Origin: Vibrio azureus
Lineage (GTDB): Bacteria; Pseudomonadota; Gammaproteobacteria; Enterobacterales; Vibrionaceae
Length of the DNA: 64,000 nucleotides
Assembly: GCF_002849855.1 (NCBI RefSeq)
Contig: NZ_CP018616.1
Coordinates: forward strand, 2,542,001-2,606,000
Reading direction: 5' to 3'
Position 1 is the first letter of the stretch. The number at the start of each line of letters is the position of its first letter. The notes under the pieces were generated by a model. It made no database searches. It saw only the letters and a program-made list of their open reading frames with translations, and was not told where the DNA came from. This document shows, in pieces, positions 34,620 to 45,274 of the stretch. A program made the translations under genes and the position numbers.

Positions 34620-35522
34620 TTATTGAATACCACCGATGCGTTCAAAACGCACACCAGTAGGTACCCATGAAGGTAGAATACTATCCGCATCGCGGTCAAA
34701 TTCAAAACTGATCCAGATAGCAACAGCTTTACCGACTAAGTTCGCTTCAGGAACAAAACCCCAAAAACGACTATCTGAACTGTTGTCACGGTTATCCCCC
34801 ATAGCAAAGTATTGTCCCTGTGGCACCACCCATTGTGTTGTGCCAGGACGAGGGAAATAACCCTGTACTCGATTTGGTGCCTGTGCATTCAGCAAAATCT
34901 TGTGTTCCACATCACCTAACTTTTCATCCACTTGGATGTGCGGGATACCCATATTAGTTAAGAATTCACTTTTTTCCGCATTGCTCAATTCAACTTTTGT
35001 ACAAGATGACTCGCCTTTTGGCTGAATACATAATTGCTTGTCTTGTGAGTAATGAATCGTATCACCAGGTAAGCCTACAAAACGTTTGATGTAATCAATG
35101 CTTGGGTTTGGTGGATACTTAAAGACTACAATATCGCCACGCTCAGGCTTACCTGTTTCAACCAATTCGGTACGCCAAACCGGATCTTTCAAACCGTATG
35201 CGTACTTCTCAACCAGAATAAAGTCACCCACCAACAATGTTGGCATCATTGAGCCTGATGGAATTTGAAAAGGTTCGTAAATAAAAGAACGTAATACTAA
35301 AACAAATGCGATAACCGGAAAAATGGATACGCTGTTTTCGATCCACCAAGGCTGTCTTGTCACTTTTTCCAATGTCTCTGGATCAAGGCCGCTTTCTGTT
35401 TGGGCTTCGATTTGGTCTGCTTTTGCTTGGCGTTTTTTAGCAAAAACTAACTTCTCTAGTAGCCAGACAATGCCCGTGATTAAAGTGGCAAAAAACAATA
35501 ATTTTGAAAATATAGCGGCCAT
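34620..35522 (-). CDS. lepB: Signal peptidase I
   Basis: LepB removes signal peptides from exported proteins at the periplasmic face of the inner membrane. The 300-residue protein has two membrane helices (about 5-27 and 65-82), the catalytic serine in [10 protein letters not shown] (Ser-91) and the catalytic lysine in [12 protein letters not shown] (Lys-146), the same positions as in E. coli LepB, and the [14 protein letters not shown] box. AAGGGA precedes the ATG at 35522. It sits between lepA and rnc. Confidence 0.98.
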   Translation of the reverse strand: MAAIFSKLLFFATLITGIVWLLEKLVFAKKRQAKADQIEAQTESGLDPETLEKVTRQPWWIENSVSIFPVIAFVLVLRSFIYEPFQIPSGSMMPTLLVGDFILVEKYAYGLKDPVWRTELVETGKPERGDIVVFKYPPNPSIDYIKRFVGLPGDTIHYSQDKQLCIQPKGESSCTKVELSNAEKSEFLTNMGIPHIQVDEKLGDVEHKILLNAQAPNRVQGYFPRPGTTQWVVPQGQYFAMGDNRDNSSDSRFWGFVPEANLVGKAVAIWISFEFDRDADSILPSWVPTGVRFERIGGIQ

Positions 35523-35627
35523 TAAATTCCCTTATCTAAAAATACGAAAGTGAAAGAGCCGAAACCCTTTCACTTGTTTAACTGTGTAATATCTTTACGA
35601 CAGACAAGAGTATGAAATAGTTCAACC

Positions 35628-37421
35628 CTAATCTTTACCTACGTGAAGAATCGCTAGGAACGCTTCCTGAGGCAGCTCGACATTACCGATCTGTTTCATG
35701 CGTTTCTTACCTTCTTTCTGCTTCTTCAGAAGTTTCTTCTTACGACTCACGTCACCGCCGTAACACTTAGCGATAACGTTCTTACGTAACTGTTTTACAG
35801 TAGAACGTGCAATAATATGGTTACCAATAGCAGCCTGTATCGCAATATCAAACATCTGACGAGGAATGAACTCTTTCATTTTCTCGACTAGCTGGCGACC
35901 ACGCATTTGCGACTGATCTTTATGCGTAATCAATGCTAATGCATCCACTTTATCACCATTCAACAGAACATCAACACGAACCATATTCGATACTTCAAAA
36001 CGTTGGAAATTGTAATCTAGTGACGCGTAACCACGAGAAGTCGACTTCAAACGGTCAAAGAAGTCTAGTACTACCTCTGCCATTGGAATGTCGTACGTGA
36101 CGGCAACTTGGTTGCCATGGTACACCATATCAACTTGAGTACCACGTTTCTCAACACAAAGTGTAATGACATTACCGAGATAATCTGATGGTACCAGAAT
36201 ATTACAGCGAGCAATCGGTTCACGAATCTCTTCAATATCATTAACGGCTGGTAGTTTTGCAGGGCTATCGACATACAGCATAGTGCCGTCGGTTTGCACT
36301 ACTTCATAAACTACAGTTGGGGCCGTCGTAATCAGGTCAAGATCGTATTCACGTTCAAGGCGTTCTTGAATGATTTCCATGTGTAACATACCAAGGAAAC
36401 CACAACGGAAGCCAAATCCTAATGCTGCAGAGTTCTCTGGTTCATAGAAGAGAGAGGCATCATTTAAGCTCAACTTACCAAGAGCATCGCGGAAGTTTTC
36501 GTAATCATCTGACGAAACAGGGAACAATCCAGCATAAACCTGAGGCTTAACTTTCTTAAAGCCTGGCAACGGCTTTTCACTGCCATTTTTAGCCAGTGTT
36601 AGCGTATCACCAACAGGAGCGCCAAGAATATCTTTAATACCACAGACAACCCAACCTACTTCACCAGTACGTAAAACGTCAGTATCCACTTGTTTTGGAG
36701 TAAAGATACCCAAACGATCAACACCCCAAGTTTGGCCTGTACTCATGACTTTAATTTTGTCGTTTTTCTTGAGCGAACCATTTTTAATTCGAACCAAGGA
36801 AACAACGCCTAAGTAGTTATCAAACCACGAGTCAATGATTAACGCTTGCAATGGTGCATCAGGATCACCTTCTGGAGCCGGAATAGCGGAAACGATGTTC
36901 TCTAAGACATCGTCAACACCGATGCCTGTTTTCGCTGAACAACGCGTTGCTTCCATCGCATCAATACCAACGATCTCTTCAATTTCTTCCGCGACACGCT
37001 CAGGGTCTGCCGCAGGCAAATCAATCTTGTTTAGGATTGGAACAACTTCCAAGTCCATTTCGATCGCGGTATAGCAGTTAGCAAGCGTTTGAGCTTCTAC
37101 ACCTTGGCCAGCATCAACCACCAGCAACGCGCCTTCACAAGCAGCTAGAGAACGCGATACTTCGTATGCAAAGTCAACGTGCCCCGGCGTATCGATGAAG
37201 TTCATCTGATAAGTTTCACCGTCTTTCGCCGTGTAATTCAGCGTCACACTCTGAGATTTGATAGTGATACCACGCTCACGCTCAAGATCCATAGAATCGA
37301 GAACCTGTGCGGCCATTTCACGGTCGCTTAATCCGCCACAAACTTGGATCAGACGGTCTGAAAGGGTCGACTTACCATGGTCGATGTGGGCGATAATCGA
37401 AAAGTTACGAATGTGCTTCAT
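35628..37421 (-). CDS. lepA: Elongation factor 4 (LepA)
   Basis: LepA is a ribosome-bound translational GTPase involved in ribosome assembly and translation under stress. The 597-residue protein starts [19 protein letters not shown] (G1), has G3 DTPGH and G4 NKID, and the LepA-specific C-terminal domain with [20 protein letters not shown]. It lies downstream of rseC and upstream of lepB. Confidence 0.98.
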   Translation of the reverse strand: MKHIRNFSIIAHIDHGKSTLSDRLIQVCGGLSDREMAAQVLDSMDLERERGITIKSQSVTLNYTAKDGETYQMNFIDTPGHVDFAYEVSRSLAACEGALLVVDAGQGVEAQTLANCYTAIEMDLEVVPILNKIDLPAADPERVAEEIEEIVGIDAMEATRCSAKTGIGVDDVLENIVSAIPAPEGDPDAPLQALIIDSWFDNYLGVVSLVRIKNGSLKKNDKIKVMSTGQTWGVDRLGIFTPKQVDTDVLRTGEVGWVVCGIKDILGAPVGDTLTLAKNGSEKPLPGFKKVKPQVYAGLFPVSSDDYENFRDALGKLSLNDASLFYEPENSAALGFGFRCGFLGMLHMEIIQERLEREYDLDLITTAPTVVYEVVQTDGTMLYVDSPAKLPAVNDIEEIREPIARCNILVPSDYLGNVITLCVEKRGTQVDMVYHGNQVAVTYDIPMAEVVLDFFDRLKSTSRGYASLDYNFQRFEVSNMVRVDVLLNGDKVDALALITHKDQSQMRGRQLVEKMKEFIPRQMFDIAIQAAIGNHIIARSTVKQLRKNVIAKCYGGDVSRKKKLLKKQKEGKKRMKQIGNVELPQEAFLAILHVGKD

Positions 37422-37547
37422 AGATTTAGGGTGACTAACTCTTTAAAAATAGGGACAGTAGAAAGCCGTTCAGTGACAGCATTTCAATTAAGTTGACAGA
37501 TTCTACCCAATTTCATTGGCGGGCGCACCTTATTTAAAGAGTACAGC

Positions 37548-38018
37548 CTATTGGATGGATTCGCCAAGGATTCGAACTAATGTTACTTGATGCTTGGTTT
37601 TTTCTTCTTGAAAGCGCGAAAGGTGCTTCGCTAGCCAAATACCCACACCAGCAAAAATGACAGAAACAATAATAACGGCACCTTCTCCGGCAGAAAAGAG
37701 GGGAGCAAAAAACAAATGCCCAACAAGCGCCCCTAAAATCAGACCAAACAAAGGTAAAAGATAAACAATCATTGCTGATTGAATCAGGCTTGATTCTGGA
37801 AAACCAATTTCTACGCTCTGGCCGACTTTGACTTGTTGAGCTGTCGTTAAATGCCATAATAACGTCTTGTTCCCTAAAGCCTTAGATACAACACCAGTGC
37901 CGCAACTTTTTTGCGATGAACAGCTACTACAACTGGTTTGTTGCTCACAACTCAGCATAACCTCGTATTGTGAACCACGACGATTTACCTCTGAAATCGT
38001 CGCTAAAGCCGTCATCAT
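37548..38018 (-). CDS. rseC: SoxR-reducing / sigma-E regulatory protein RseC
   Basis: RseC is an inner-membrane protein of the sigma-E operon; its family is also linked to reducing the SoxR iron-sulfur cluster. The 156-residue protein has an N-terminal cysteine cluster CEQQTSCSSCSSQKSCGTG (about residues 24-42), two membrane helices (about 80-100 and 107-127) and a short tail. Its ATG overlaps the rseB stop as ATGA. Confidence 0.95.
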   Translation of the reverse strand: MMTALATISEVNRRGSQYEVMLSCEQQTSCSSCSSQKSCGTGVVSKALGNKTLLWHLTTAQQVKVGQSVEIGFPESSLIQSAMIVYLLPLFGLILGALVGHLFFAPLFSAGEGAVIIVSVIFAGVGIWLAKHLSRFQEEKTKHQVTLVRILGESIQ

Positions 38019-38980
38019 TGTGTATTACTCTTGGTGTTATGAAAGTGCACAGATTGAACAATACGCTGGGCCGTTGCGGGTGGAATATCTCCCACAACCG
38101 AGATTTCATGATCACCGCTGATAGCACTGTGTAAAGTTCGGCGACCTTGTCGTACGAGCTGGCCTTTCAAAGAGTTTTCATCTTTGTGAGCAACATAGAC
38201 CGAAAAACTGAATAGACCGTCAGAATAGAGCTGGCTTTCAACAAGTTGGTCAGTCACAGCCATCCGGTAACGATTCAATTCATTAGGCTCAAACCCAGCA
38301 GGAACCCAACTTACCTCCCAACGACTCGTACCCATGTCAGTTTTTGGCATGGTTAAGACTTCGGGCAATTGGACATCATGCAATGCACTCATTAAATCTG
38401 CAATTTTTGGCGTTACCGAATAAGAAATAGTTCGATATTGCTCAATTATCTCGCCATCCCGATCAACTAAGTCAGCACGTAAAGGCAGTTTTGTATTTTC
38501 ATCAACCCATAAAACATAGGAATAACGCAAACCATCTTTTGGCACAATACGTAACACTTGAGTCGCGACACCTGCCTCTCGAGCTCGACCTACATTAACA
38601 TAGTCATAATACAAGTTCAGTTCATCGATATTGGTATTAAGCATCGGCATAATCGGTGCAACCATTTTACCGGACTCAATAGTAAAAGGCTCCGTACCTG
38701 TCTCAATATAACTGACCTCACTGTCACGCTGAATCACTTCTCGCACAGGTCCACTCAAATACATTAAGTGGGCATATTGAGAGTGATCATGTTTAGCATG
38801 ACGATAGAGCAAAGGTTCGATACTGCTCTTTTTGATCAGAATGTAAGAGAGTTCATAGCTCAAATTCTTACTTGCTTGGCTCATTTGGTGCAACAAAGCC
38901 TCTGCTGGCTTATCACCAGCAAAGGCCTGAGAAGTCATCAAACTGAGCAAAGCGCAAGCGCTGAACAGACGTTTTTTCAT
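38015..38980 (-). CDS. rseB: Periplasmic sigma-E regulator RseB
   Basis: RseB binds the periplasmic part of RseA and protects it from DegS until lipopolysaccharide intermediates displace it. The 321-residue protein has a cleavable signal peptide (about 1-21, ending SQAFA) and the MucB/RseB two-domain layout, with conserved YSYVLWVDENTKLPLRADL and VSWVPAGFE. It overlaps rseA upstream and rseC downstream by ATGA, so all three are coupled. Confidence 0.96.
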   Translation of the reverse strand: MKKRLFSACALLSLMTSQAFAGDKPAEALLHQMSQASKNLSYELSYILIKKSSIEPLLYRHAKHDHSQYAHLMYLSGPVREVIQRDSEVSYIETGTEPFTIESGKMVAPIMPMLNTNIDELNLYYDYVNVGRAREAGVATQVLRIVPKDGLRYSYVLWVDENTKLPLRADLVDRDGEIIEQYRTISYSVTPKIADLMSALHDVQLPEVLTMPKTDMGTSRWEVSWVPAGFEPNELNRYRMAVTDQLVESQLYSDGLFSFSVYVAHKDENSLKGQLVRQGRRTLHSAISGDHEISVVGDIPPATAQRIVQSVHFHNTKSNTQ

Positions 38981-39600
38981 TCAATTTCCGAAGTCAAAGA
39001 GGCTTCTTGTATATGAGCATCTTTGTTGATTCTAAGCTGCAATTCATGATCCATTAACATGGCTTGCACTCGTTTACGTTGCTCTTGTATGTTCACTTCA
39101 TTAGGCGCTCGTTCAACAGACTCACGAGTCAAACTTACTGGCTCAGCAGTACCTGAGAACGGAACAGTCTGTAAAACAGGCAACTGTTCAACAGGCGAAG
39201 ATGCCGAATCACCACCATATTGCTGAACACCTAAAATAACAACCAGAGACACACATGCTGCGACCGACACCTGACCTAATTGAGTCAACCAACTCGGTAG
39301 CATACGTTTCGCTTGATAAGGTTCAGGCTGTGACTCTTTAGCAACACGGTTTATAGAGATTACATTGTCGCTGCTGACATCCACCTTGCGGTGCGCAGGC
39401 TCACTTTCTAATGCTAACGCTACGCTTTCAGCGATATTCCATTCTGGTTTTGCCGCAGCCTCGCCCCTCATTACATCACCAATAAGGTGGTAGTTCTGCC
39501 AGGACTCCAGGCCTTCTCGATCTTGCTCTAATTCTTGTATTAGCGCTTTATCGACCAATTCTCCATCTATGAGCGCTGAAAGTTTCTCTTTGTCAGCCAT
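38977..39600 (-). CDS. rseA: Anti-sigma-E factor RseA
   Basis: RseA is a single-pass membrane protein that sequesters RpoE until cleaved by DegS and RseP. The roughly 207-residue protein has an N-terminal cytoplasmic sigma-binding domain (MADKEKLSALIDGELVDKAL onwards), one membrane helix (about 105-123) and a periplasmic domain that RseB would contact. I chose the ATG at 39600, with GGTGA upstream, over an ATG four codons earlier. It follows rpoE closely. Confidence 0.96.
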   Translation of the reverse strand: MADKEKLSALIDGELVDKALIQELEQDREGLESWQNYHLIGDVMRGEAAAKPEWNIAESVALALESEPAHRKVDVSSDNVISINRVAKESQPEPYQAKRMLPSWLTQLGQVSVAACVSLVVILGVQQYGGDSASSPVEQLPVLQTVPFSGTAEPVSLTRESVERAPNEVNIQEQRKRVQAMLMDHELQLRINKDAHIQEASLTSEIE

Positions 39601-39626
39601 TATTTTCACCATAGTTATTACTTGTA

Positions 39627-40205
39627 CTAGCGTTGCAAAAGAGGTTTGATTTTCTTTTCCACCGCCTCACGAGCACGGAAGATACGCGAACGCACCGTTC
39701 CTACAGGGCAATCCATCACTTCAGCGATGTCCTCATAGCTTAAGCCATCGAGCTCTCGCAAAGTCATTGCCGTTTTTAAATCTTCTGGTAACGCCTCAAT
39801 GGCACTGAAGACTATCCGTTGTAATTCTTTTGACAACGTTAAGTTCTCAGGGTTCGATATTTCTTTTAACGCATTACCAGTTTCGTAAAATTCAGCTTCT
39901 TCAGCATCAACATCGGTTGCTGGAGGTCTACGCCCTTGGGCAACAATGTGATTTTTCGCAGTATTCACGGCAATACGATATAGCCAAGTGTAAAAAGCAC
40001 TCTCACCACGAAAGGTGGGAATCGCTCGATAAGCTTTAATAAATGCTTCTTGTGCTACATCGGGTACATCACCAGGATTACTGACGTATCTGGAAATAAG
40101 GTTACATACTTTGTTTTGATATTTTGTTACCAACAAATTAAATGCTTGCTTATCGCCATTCTGAACACGCTCAATCAATACTTGATCGGTCAGTTGCTCG
40201 TTCAT
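39627..40205 (-). CDS. rpoE: RNA polymerase sigma-E factor
   Basis: RpoE directs transcription of envelope-stress genes and of its own operon. The 192-residue ECF sigma factor shows region 2 (DVAQEAFIKAYRAIPTFRGE, FYTWLYRIAVNTAKN) and region 4 (YEDIAEVMDCPVGTVRSRIFRAREA). It heads rpoE-rseA-rseB-rseC. A consensus sigma-E promoter lies about 100 bases upstream of the start, giving autoregulation. Confidence 0.98.
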   Translation of the reverse strand: MNEQLTDQVLIERVQNGDKQAFNLLVTKYQNKVCNLISRYVSNPGDVPDVAQEAFIKAYRAIPTFRGESAFYTWLYRIAVNTAKNHIVAQGRRPPATDVDAEEAEFYETGNALKEISNPENLTLSKELQRIVFSAIEALPEDLKTAMTLRELDGLSYEDIAEVMDCPVGTVRSRIFRAREAVEKKIKPLLQR

Positions 40206-40305
40206 TCGAGCGGATACTCCTATTTCTTATGCCCTTAACTTGGTACAGGAAAGAGCTACTTCTGCAAAATGTAGTATTGACACCACTGCTTACTTGAGCA
40301 CTTAA

Positions 40306-40333
40306 TGTGACTCCAATAGCCATAAAAAGTTCC
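40306..40333 (-). promoter_or_regulatory. Sigma-E-dependent promoter of rpoE
   Basis: On the minus strand GGAACTT (40327-40333) is separated by 15 bases from GTCACA (40306-40311), matching the sigma-E consensus GGAACTT-N15-GTCnnA. It is about 100 bases before the rpoE start and would give positive autoregulation of the operon. Confidence 0.88.
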
Positions 40334-40703
40334 GTATCCAATCGATTTTTATCTTTGGTTTACCCGGAATCATGTGATCTACCTCTCGACTATTTACTCA
40401 CAAATTGTCTGCGGCCGACAAACGAGCATAGTAGTCGGTAAACAGGTATAATCACGGTTACTTTTTTAGATTGTGCTGGGTAGAAAGCAGAAAAGCAATG
40501 GTATTGACAAACTATTACTGTTCCTTTGCAGGCCACAAAACCAGTCAATGCCAGACCACTACCCAACAAAATGCTCATGCTTTCATCTATTTAATTAAAA
40601 GCAACCTATCATGATCATCCGTATAACGTTGTTTATAGATGTACAAATTGAAAAATACAGTTAAGGTGCTTTCAGCACTGTATAGCAGGAATGTAAAATA
40701 AAA
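40334..40703. other. Rest of the rpoE-nadB divergent region; one candidate operator
   Basis: No convincing gene is present. A frame of 62 codons on the minus strand lacks a good ribosome-binding site. The near-palindrome TTGTCTGCGGCCGACAA (40405-40421) is a possible operator for either gene, 280 bases before nadB. The nadB promoter is not obvious. Confidence 0.35.
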
Positions 40704-42311
40704 ATGAACACAAATCGTCAACACGAATGTGATGTACTTGTCATTGGGAGCGGCGCTGCTGGTCTTTCGCTCGCCTTACGAGTTGCCAAACAATGTAATG
40801 TCATTGTGTTAAGTAAAGACCAACGAAGCGAAGGCGCGACTTTCTATGCTCAAGGCGGAATCGCCGCTGTTTTCGATGAATCAGATACTATCGAGTCTCA
40901 TGTTGAAGATACTCAAATTGCTGGCGATGGTATCTGTAATGAAGAAACCGTCAAGTTCATCGCGGAAAATTCAAAAGAGTGCGTCCAATGGCTTATTGAT
41001 GGAGGTGTCCCTTTTGATCGCGAAGATGATGATTCCGATGAAGAGCCTCGATACCATCTTACTCGAGAAGGTGGCCACAGTCGTCGGCGTATATTACACG
41101 CTGCTGATGCTACTGGCATGGCGATGCAAACATCACTGCAAGACAACGTTCATAATCACCCAAATATTAAGGTATTAGAGCGCCATAACGCTCTAGACTT
41201 GATTACCGAAGACAAAGTAAGTGGTGCCAAAGACAAAGTCATCGGCGCTTATATTTGGAATCGCAATGAAGAGCAAGTTGAGACAGTCAGGGCAAAGTTT
41301 GTTGTTCTGGCAACGGGAGGAGCTTCAAAAGTTTACCAATATACCTCTAACCCTGACGTGTCATCAGGCGATGGTATTGCCATTGCTTGGCGTGCAGGTT
41401 GTCGAGTGGCCAATATGGAATTTAATCAGTTCCACCCAACTTGCTTATATCATCCCGAAGCACGCAATTTCCTCCTTACGGAAGCATTACGTGGAGAAGG
41501 GGCTTATCTACGTAGGCCTGATGGCACTCGCTTCATGCCTGACTTTGATCCGCGCAAAGAATTAGCCCCTCGAGACGTGGTCGCTCGTGCTATCGACTTT
41601 GAAATGAAGCGCCTTGGTGCAGACTGTATGTACCTTGATATTAGCCATAAGCCTGCAGATTTTATCACCAAGCACTTCCCTACTATCTATTCACGTTTGA
41701 TGGATCTGGGTATCGATATGACCCAAGAGCCGATTCCTGTCGTCCCTGCCGCCCATTACACTTGTGGTGGTGTGATGGTCAATCAAAGTGGCCAGACTGA
41801 CTTAAAAAATCTCTACGCCATTGGTGAGGTGAGTTATACCGGTTTACATGGCGCGAACCGTATGGCATCAAATTCACTATTGGAGTGTGTCGTTTATGCT
41901 TGGTCGGCAGCGAAGGATATTTTGCAGCATCATCAAAATGTTGAGATCGCTCCGACTGTGCCTTGCTGGGACGAAAGCCAAGTCACGCACAGTGATGAAG
42001 AAGTTATTATTCAGCATAACTGGCATGAGTTACGTTTATTCATGTGGGACTATATGGGCATTGTTCGTACAGACAAACGCTTAGAACGAGCTTTGAGGCG
42101 GATTCAGTTGCTCCAGCAAGAAACCCATGAATATTACAGCCATTTCCGAGTCTCAAACAACTTGCTCGAATTACGTAATTTATTGCAAGTAGCGGAGCTT
42201 ATGGTGCGATGTGCGATGCAAAGAAAAGAAAGTCGAGGACTGCACTATACGCTGGATTACCCAGACCAATTAGAAAATAGTGGGCCTACGATCTTATCGC
42301 CAAAGCACTGA
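40704..42311 (+). CDS. nadB: L-aspartate oxidase
   Basis: NadB oxidises L-aspartate to iminoaspartate, the first step of de novo NAD synthesis; NadA then makes quinolinate. The 535-residue FAD protein shows the dinucleotide-binding loop [13 protein letters not shown] near residue 15, [39 protein letters not shown], and the C-terminal [15 protein letters not shown] typical of the succinate dehydrogenase flavoprotein family. It is divergent from rpoE, the usual arrangement in gammaproteobacteria. Confidence 0.97.
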   Translation: MNTNRQHECDVLVIGSGAAGLSLALRVAKQCNVIVLSKDQRSEGATFYAQGGIAAVFDESDTIESHVEDTQIAGDGICNEETVKFIAENSKECVQWLIDGGVPFDREDDDSDEEPRYHLTREGGHSRRRILHAADATGMAMQTSLQDNVHNHPNIKVLERHNALDLITEDKVSGAKDKVIGAYIWNRNEEQVETVRAKFVVLATGGASKVYQYTSNPDVSSGDGIAIAWRAGCRVANMEFNQFHPTCLYHPEARNFLLTEALRGEGAYLRRPDGTRFMPDFDPRKELAPRDVVARAIDFEMKRLGADCMYLDISHKPADFITKHFPTIYSRLMDLGIDMTQEPIPVVPAAHYTCGGVMVNQSGQTDLKNLYAIGEVSYTGLHGANRMASNSLLECVVYAWSAAKDILQHHQNVEIAPTVPCWDESQVTHSDEEVIIQHNWHELRLFMWDYMGIVRTDKRLERALRRIQLLQQETHEYYSHFRVSNNLLELRNLLQVAELMVRCAMQRKESRGLHYTLDYPDQLENSGPTILSPKH

Positions 42312-42362
42312 TCATATAACGTCGTTGAGCATATAAAATTATTGGCCAAACAAAATTATTGA

Positions 42363-42788
42363 TCATGTAGTGTAGGGGGCTCTTGCTCCCTTTTTCCACT
42401 GCTTTAACACCAAGCATAAATGGCGATATTCCCTATCATCGCAGCTATCTCGCCAAATCGTTACCCGTTGTCCATGACCTAATCGAAAAGACACTTTTAA
42501 GCCTGCTGTCGATAAGTCCACCTGTTCCACAAGCGATGTTCGCTCTTGATGACGAACCACACCATCTCGATGGATGTACCAATAGCCACAAGAAGAAACC
42601 TCAACCAAACCATCGCGACGATATTGTGTAATCAGTAATAAGAAGAGGTATACAGACAGAATCAGTGGAATATTAAACAATAGAAGCGCCCAAGCAAAAA
42701 CCAACAAAAGAAAGCGATTCATTGCTAGGGCGATGCGTGACGTCTTAACTTTTAGGTTAACGAACCTTACTGAGGTTGTGTGCGACAA
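42363..42788 (-). CDS. ygfX: YgfX-like membrane protein (CptA family)
   Basis: YgfX is a small inner-membrane protein partnered with SdhE. In E. coli it has been reported both as a toxin acting on MreB/FtsZ and as a membrane partner in flavoprotein regulation. This 141-residue protein has two adjacent membrane helices (about residues 25-55) and a basic soluble tail. The start is uncertain: the frame begins with a TTG at 42788 inside the end of sdhE (32-base overlap), and the next ATG is 22 codons on. Sequence similarity is weak by eye, so the call rests on helices, size and position. Confidence 0.8.
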   Translation of the reverse strand: MSHTTSVRFVNLKVKTSRIALAMNRFLLLVFAWALLLFNIPLILSVYLFLLLITQYRRDGLVEVSSCGYWYIHRDGVVRHQERTSLVEQVDLSTAGLKVSFRLGHGQRVTIWRDSCDDREYRHLCLVLKQWKKGARAPYTT

Positions 42789-43017
42789 CTTTATCTACCA
42801 TTGCCGCATGGCTCAGGTTTTCACTGCGTCCATGTCCCATGATCCAAGCAAACAAATCAGGATCATCGCATTCAAGTAAAGAGACAAAGTCGCACTGCTC
42901 TTGCTCTAACAGAGTGTCAAAGCACTCCTCAAAAAACGGCATAATCACCACGTCAAGCTCAAGCATACCTCGACGACAAGCCCACTTAATACGTGCTTTT
43001 TCTTCCGTAGTGTACAT
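42757..43017 (-). CDS. sdhE: FAD assembly factor SdhE
   Basis: SdhE helps attach FAD covalently to succinate dehydrogenase (SdhA) and fumarate reductase. The 86-residue protein carries the family signature RRGMLELDVVIMPFFEE (about residues 15-31) and DDPDLFAWIMG. The ygfX-like gene overlaps its 3' end, and the pair is divergent from ygfZ, as in E. coli. Confidence 0.96.
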   Translation of the reverse strand: MYTTEEKARIKWACRRGMLELDVVIMPFFEECFDTLLEQEQCDFVSLLECDDPDLFAWIMGHGRSENLSHAAMVDKVVAHNLSKVR

Positions 43018-43173
43018 TTGGTATTCCTTAATTTATTTTTTATTGTTAGCCAGAAGTGTAACAAGGGATATGCTGCACCACTAGTGTGTGGCTCACAATC
43101 CGACAGCGAAAGCTGACAAATGCCAGTTCTGGAATTAACATAGCAAAAAATATCTTAAAAAGGCACTGTAATC

Positions 43174-44139
43174 ATGGAATGGCAAACTCAATTCTCTCCT
43201 CTCATGTTATCGACACAAGACGCTTTGCCAGAGCTGTCTCTTTCTTTGCTAGACGACTTAGCAATGATCACCGTTACAGGAGATGATAAAAAATCGTACC
43301 TACACGGCCAAGTGACCTGTGATGTTGTCTCATTGGATGACACGCATTCGACACTTGGCGCCCATTGTGATGCAAAAGGTAAAGTCTGGAGTGTCTTCCG
43401 CCTCTTCCACCATCACCAAAGTTACGCCATGATTCAACCGAAATCTGCGATTGATGTTGAATTAAAAGAAATCAAAAAATATGCGGTATTTTCTAAAGTC
43501 ACCATTGAGGAATCGAGCGATATCATTCTTGGGGTGTCAGGCGAGAAAGCTGACCACTTTATCTCAAGTTTAAGTCAAGAAACAGGAGATGTTCGCCCTG
43601 TCGACGGTGGCACTGCCATAAAAATCAACGACAACCGCTGGCTGATTGTATTAACCGAGCAGGTGGCCCAAAACTTAGTTGCCCAAAGCCAAGCCGTTCT
43701 CACTACTCACGAGCTTTGGAAACGTTTTGATGTTGAAGCTGGCCTACCGTACGTCACTGCGACAACACAGAATGAATTTATTCCTCAAGCACTTAATCTA
43801 CAAGCATTAAACGGGATCAGTTTTACGAAAGGATGCTACACCGGACAGGAAACCGTCGCGAGAGCAAAGTATAGAGGCATCAACAAACGTGCAATGTTTA
43901 TCGTTAAAGGGCCTTTCAAGTCATCTCTCCCAGAAGTGATAGAGCTGGAACGCAGTGTCGGTGAAAATTGGCGCTCAGTCGGTTCTCTGTTAACTCACTA
44001 TTCATTTTGTGACGGGAATGCTATTGGATTAATCGTCTTGCCAAATAACCTAGACGAGGACACTCGCCTAAGGCTGGTTGCTCAACCAGAATGTGAATGG
44101 GAAATCACGACCTTGCCATACACTCTTGACGATGAATAG
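43174..44139 (+). CDS. ygfZ: tRNA-modifying / iron-sulfur maturation protein YgfZ
   Basis: YgfZ is a folate-binding protein needed for full activity of several iron-sulfur enzymes such as MiaB. The 321-residue protein has the glycine-cleavage T-like fold and the diagnostic motif [12 protein letters not shown] (cysteine about residue 226). It is divergent from sdhE. The next gene starts inside its last codons (ATGAATAG), so they are probably cotranscribed and coupled. Confidence 0.95.
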   Translation: MEWQTQFSPLMLSTQDALPELSLSLLDDLAMITVTGDDKKSYLHGQVTCDVVSLDDTHSTLGAHCDAKGKVWSVFRLFHHHQSYAMIQPKSAIDVELKEIKKYAVFSKVTIEESSDIILGVSGEKADHFISSLSQETGDVRPVDGGTAIKINDNRWLIVLTEQVAQNLVAQSQAVLTTHELWKRFDVEAGLPYVTATTQNEFIPQALNLQALNGISFTKGCYTGQETVARAKYRGINKRAMFIVKGPFKSSLPEVIELERSVGENWRSVGSLLTHYSFCDGNAIGLIVLPNNLDEDTRLRLVAQPECEWEITTLPYTLDDE

Positions 44140-44611
44140 TACGATGCAAACCCCATTGATGCAGTTTTTAACCACCCAAAACATTGAGTTTCGCTTGCTC
44201 GAACATCAGAGGCCAGCAACAACCATTGAGGATGCTGCAGAACAGCGCGGTATCCGCCCATCACAAATGGTTAAAACACTGCTTTTACGTGATATGGGAA
44301 AACAATATGCGCTTGCTTGTGCTCCTGGTGATCGTAGTATTGACCCAAAAAAAGTGCGTCAAGCTCTCCAATGGCGGCGTATGACCTGTGCAGATCAGTC
44401 AGAAGTAGAGAGTATTACTGGCTATAAGGTAGGCACCGTAACACCTTTGATGCTTAAACGTTACATGCCCATCGTCTTAGACCCTCTGTTATTAAATGAG
44501 TCAGAAGTGACAATAAGTAGTGGAGACAGAATGGCTGGGCTTGCCTTATCCATTCATGATTTAATACAGCTTTGCCAACCAACCATTGCTGATATATGTC
44601 GTGAAGAATAG
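44132..44611 (+). CDS. YbaK/EbsC-family aminoacyl-tRNA deacylase-like protein
   Basis: The YbaK/EbsC family includes trans-editing deacylases that hydrolyse mischarged aminoacyl-tRNAs (for example Cys-tRNA(Pro)). The 159-residue protein shows the fold-defining segments [29 protein letters not shown] and [14 protein letters not shown] chose the ATG at 44132, which overlaps the ygfZ stop; an ATG at 44144 is also possible. Which tRNA or amino acid it edits cannot be told from the sequence. Confidence 0.88.
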   Translation: MNSTMQTPLMQFLTTQNIEFRLLEHQRPATTIEDAAEQRGIRPSQMVKTLLLRDMGKQYALACAPGDRSIDPKKVRQALQWRRMTCADQSEVESITGYKVGTVTPLMLKRYMPIVLDPLLLNESEVTISSGDRMAGLALSIHDLIQLCQPTIADICREE

Positions 44612-44779
44612 TGTTCTTCGATGTACTTGAGGTTACCTAAGACTTGATACTTTCAAAAAGTTTGATGCAACTTGTGATTTTATCTCATATTTTCGCGATA
44701 TCACTCGTATTATCAACAGTGAATGAATGTATTTTAAATCAAATACCAAACATACATAGTCAGGAATCGAAAGCTTCTA

Positions 44780-44928
44780 TATGCTGAATTTGTTGGTACG
44801 CTTTTTTGGAAAATGCGTACTCAACGAAAAGAGCCTTAACTGAAAAGATGAGCAAATCGAATGTCAGTTGGCTACTTTTTGTGTAATGCATCTGTGACTA
44901 TTTGCCCGCTGGTAGCGGGCTTTTTTTT
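44780..44928 (+). ncRNA. Candidate small RNA or structured 3' end
   Basis: This gene-free stretch contains three consecutive stems on the plus strand. The first is GTACGC/GCGTAC (44796-44820) with pairing T and A runs inside. The second is AGCC..AACTGA/TCAGTTGGCT (44832-44873) followed by ACTTTTTG. The third is a strong Rho-independent terminator. A TATATG -10-like hexamer at about 44778-44783 could start it, but no good -35 is visible. It may instead be the 3' untranslated region of the YbaK-like gene. Confidence 0.35.
44904..44928 (+). terminator. Strong Rho-independent terminator, about 290 bases after the YbaK-like gene
   Basis: The stem GCCCGC/GCGGGC (44904-44920) with a 5-base loop is followed by eight T. 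It is much further from the preceding stop codon than a normal gene terminator, which suggests an intervening transcript. Confidence 0.9.
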
Positions 44929-45274
44929 ACTTTTCTGCTACGGCAATGAGCTATAAGGTATATTCTAACTAAAGCAGATATTTAGCTTCATTAGCACTAG
45001 GATTAATTTTTAAAAATATTAGTAAAATAATTAGCAAATTATCATTTCTTTTTCTATTCTTACTTATGTAACACAGTTGTTAAAATTGTTAGTTTAAAAC
45101 TAAATAAGTAAGTAGAGATCCACTTAATTTAGGTTGCTGTTTTTGGGGAAAATCACATCATTTTGGTGTAAGCCAGGTAAAAACGTTCTTGGCAGCACAA
45201 ATTTTCATAGCCAAGAGTTTCATCTTCAATGAATATTGTTTTTGTCACAGTAATGCTTGAGTGAGGAAGATAAT
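44929..45274. other. A/T-rich leader region before the 68-residue protein
   Basis: About 350 bases without a gene. The sequence is very A/T-rich (45000-45120) and must contain the promoter of the small protein gene, but no consensus promoter stands out. Confidence 0.4.

Noticed and set aside
40390..40578. A 62-codon minus-strand frame with a lipoprotein-like N-terminus between rpoE and nadB
   Set aside because: The hydrophobic start and a cysteine resemble a lipoprotein signal, but there is no good ribosome-binding site, and the rest of the frame looks random.
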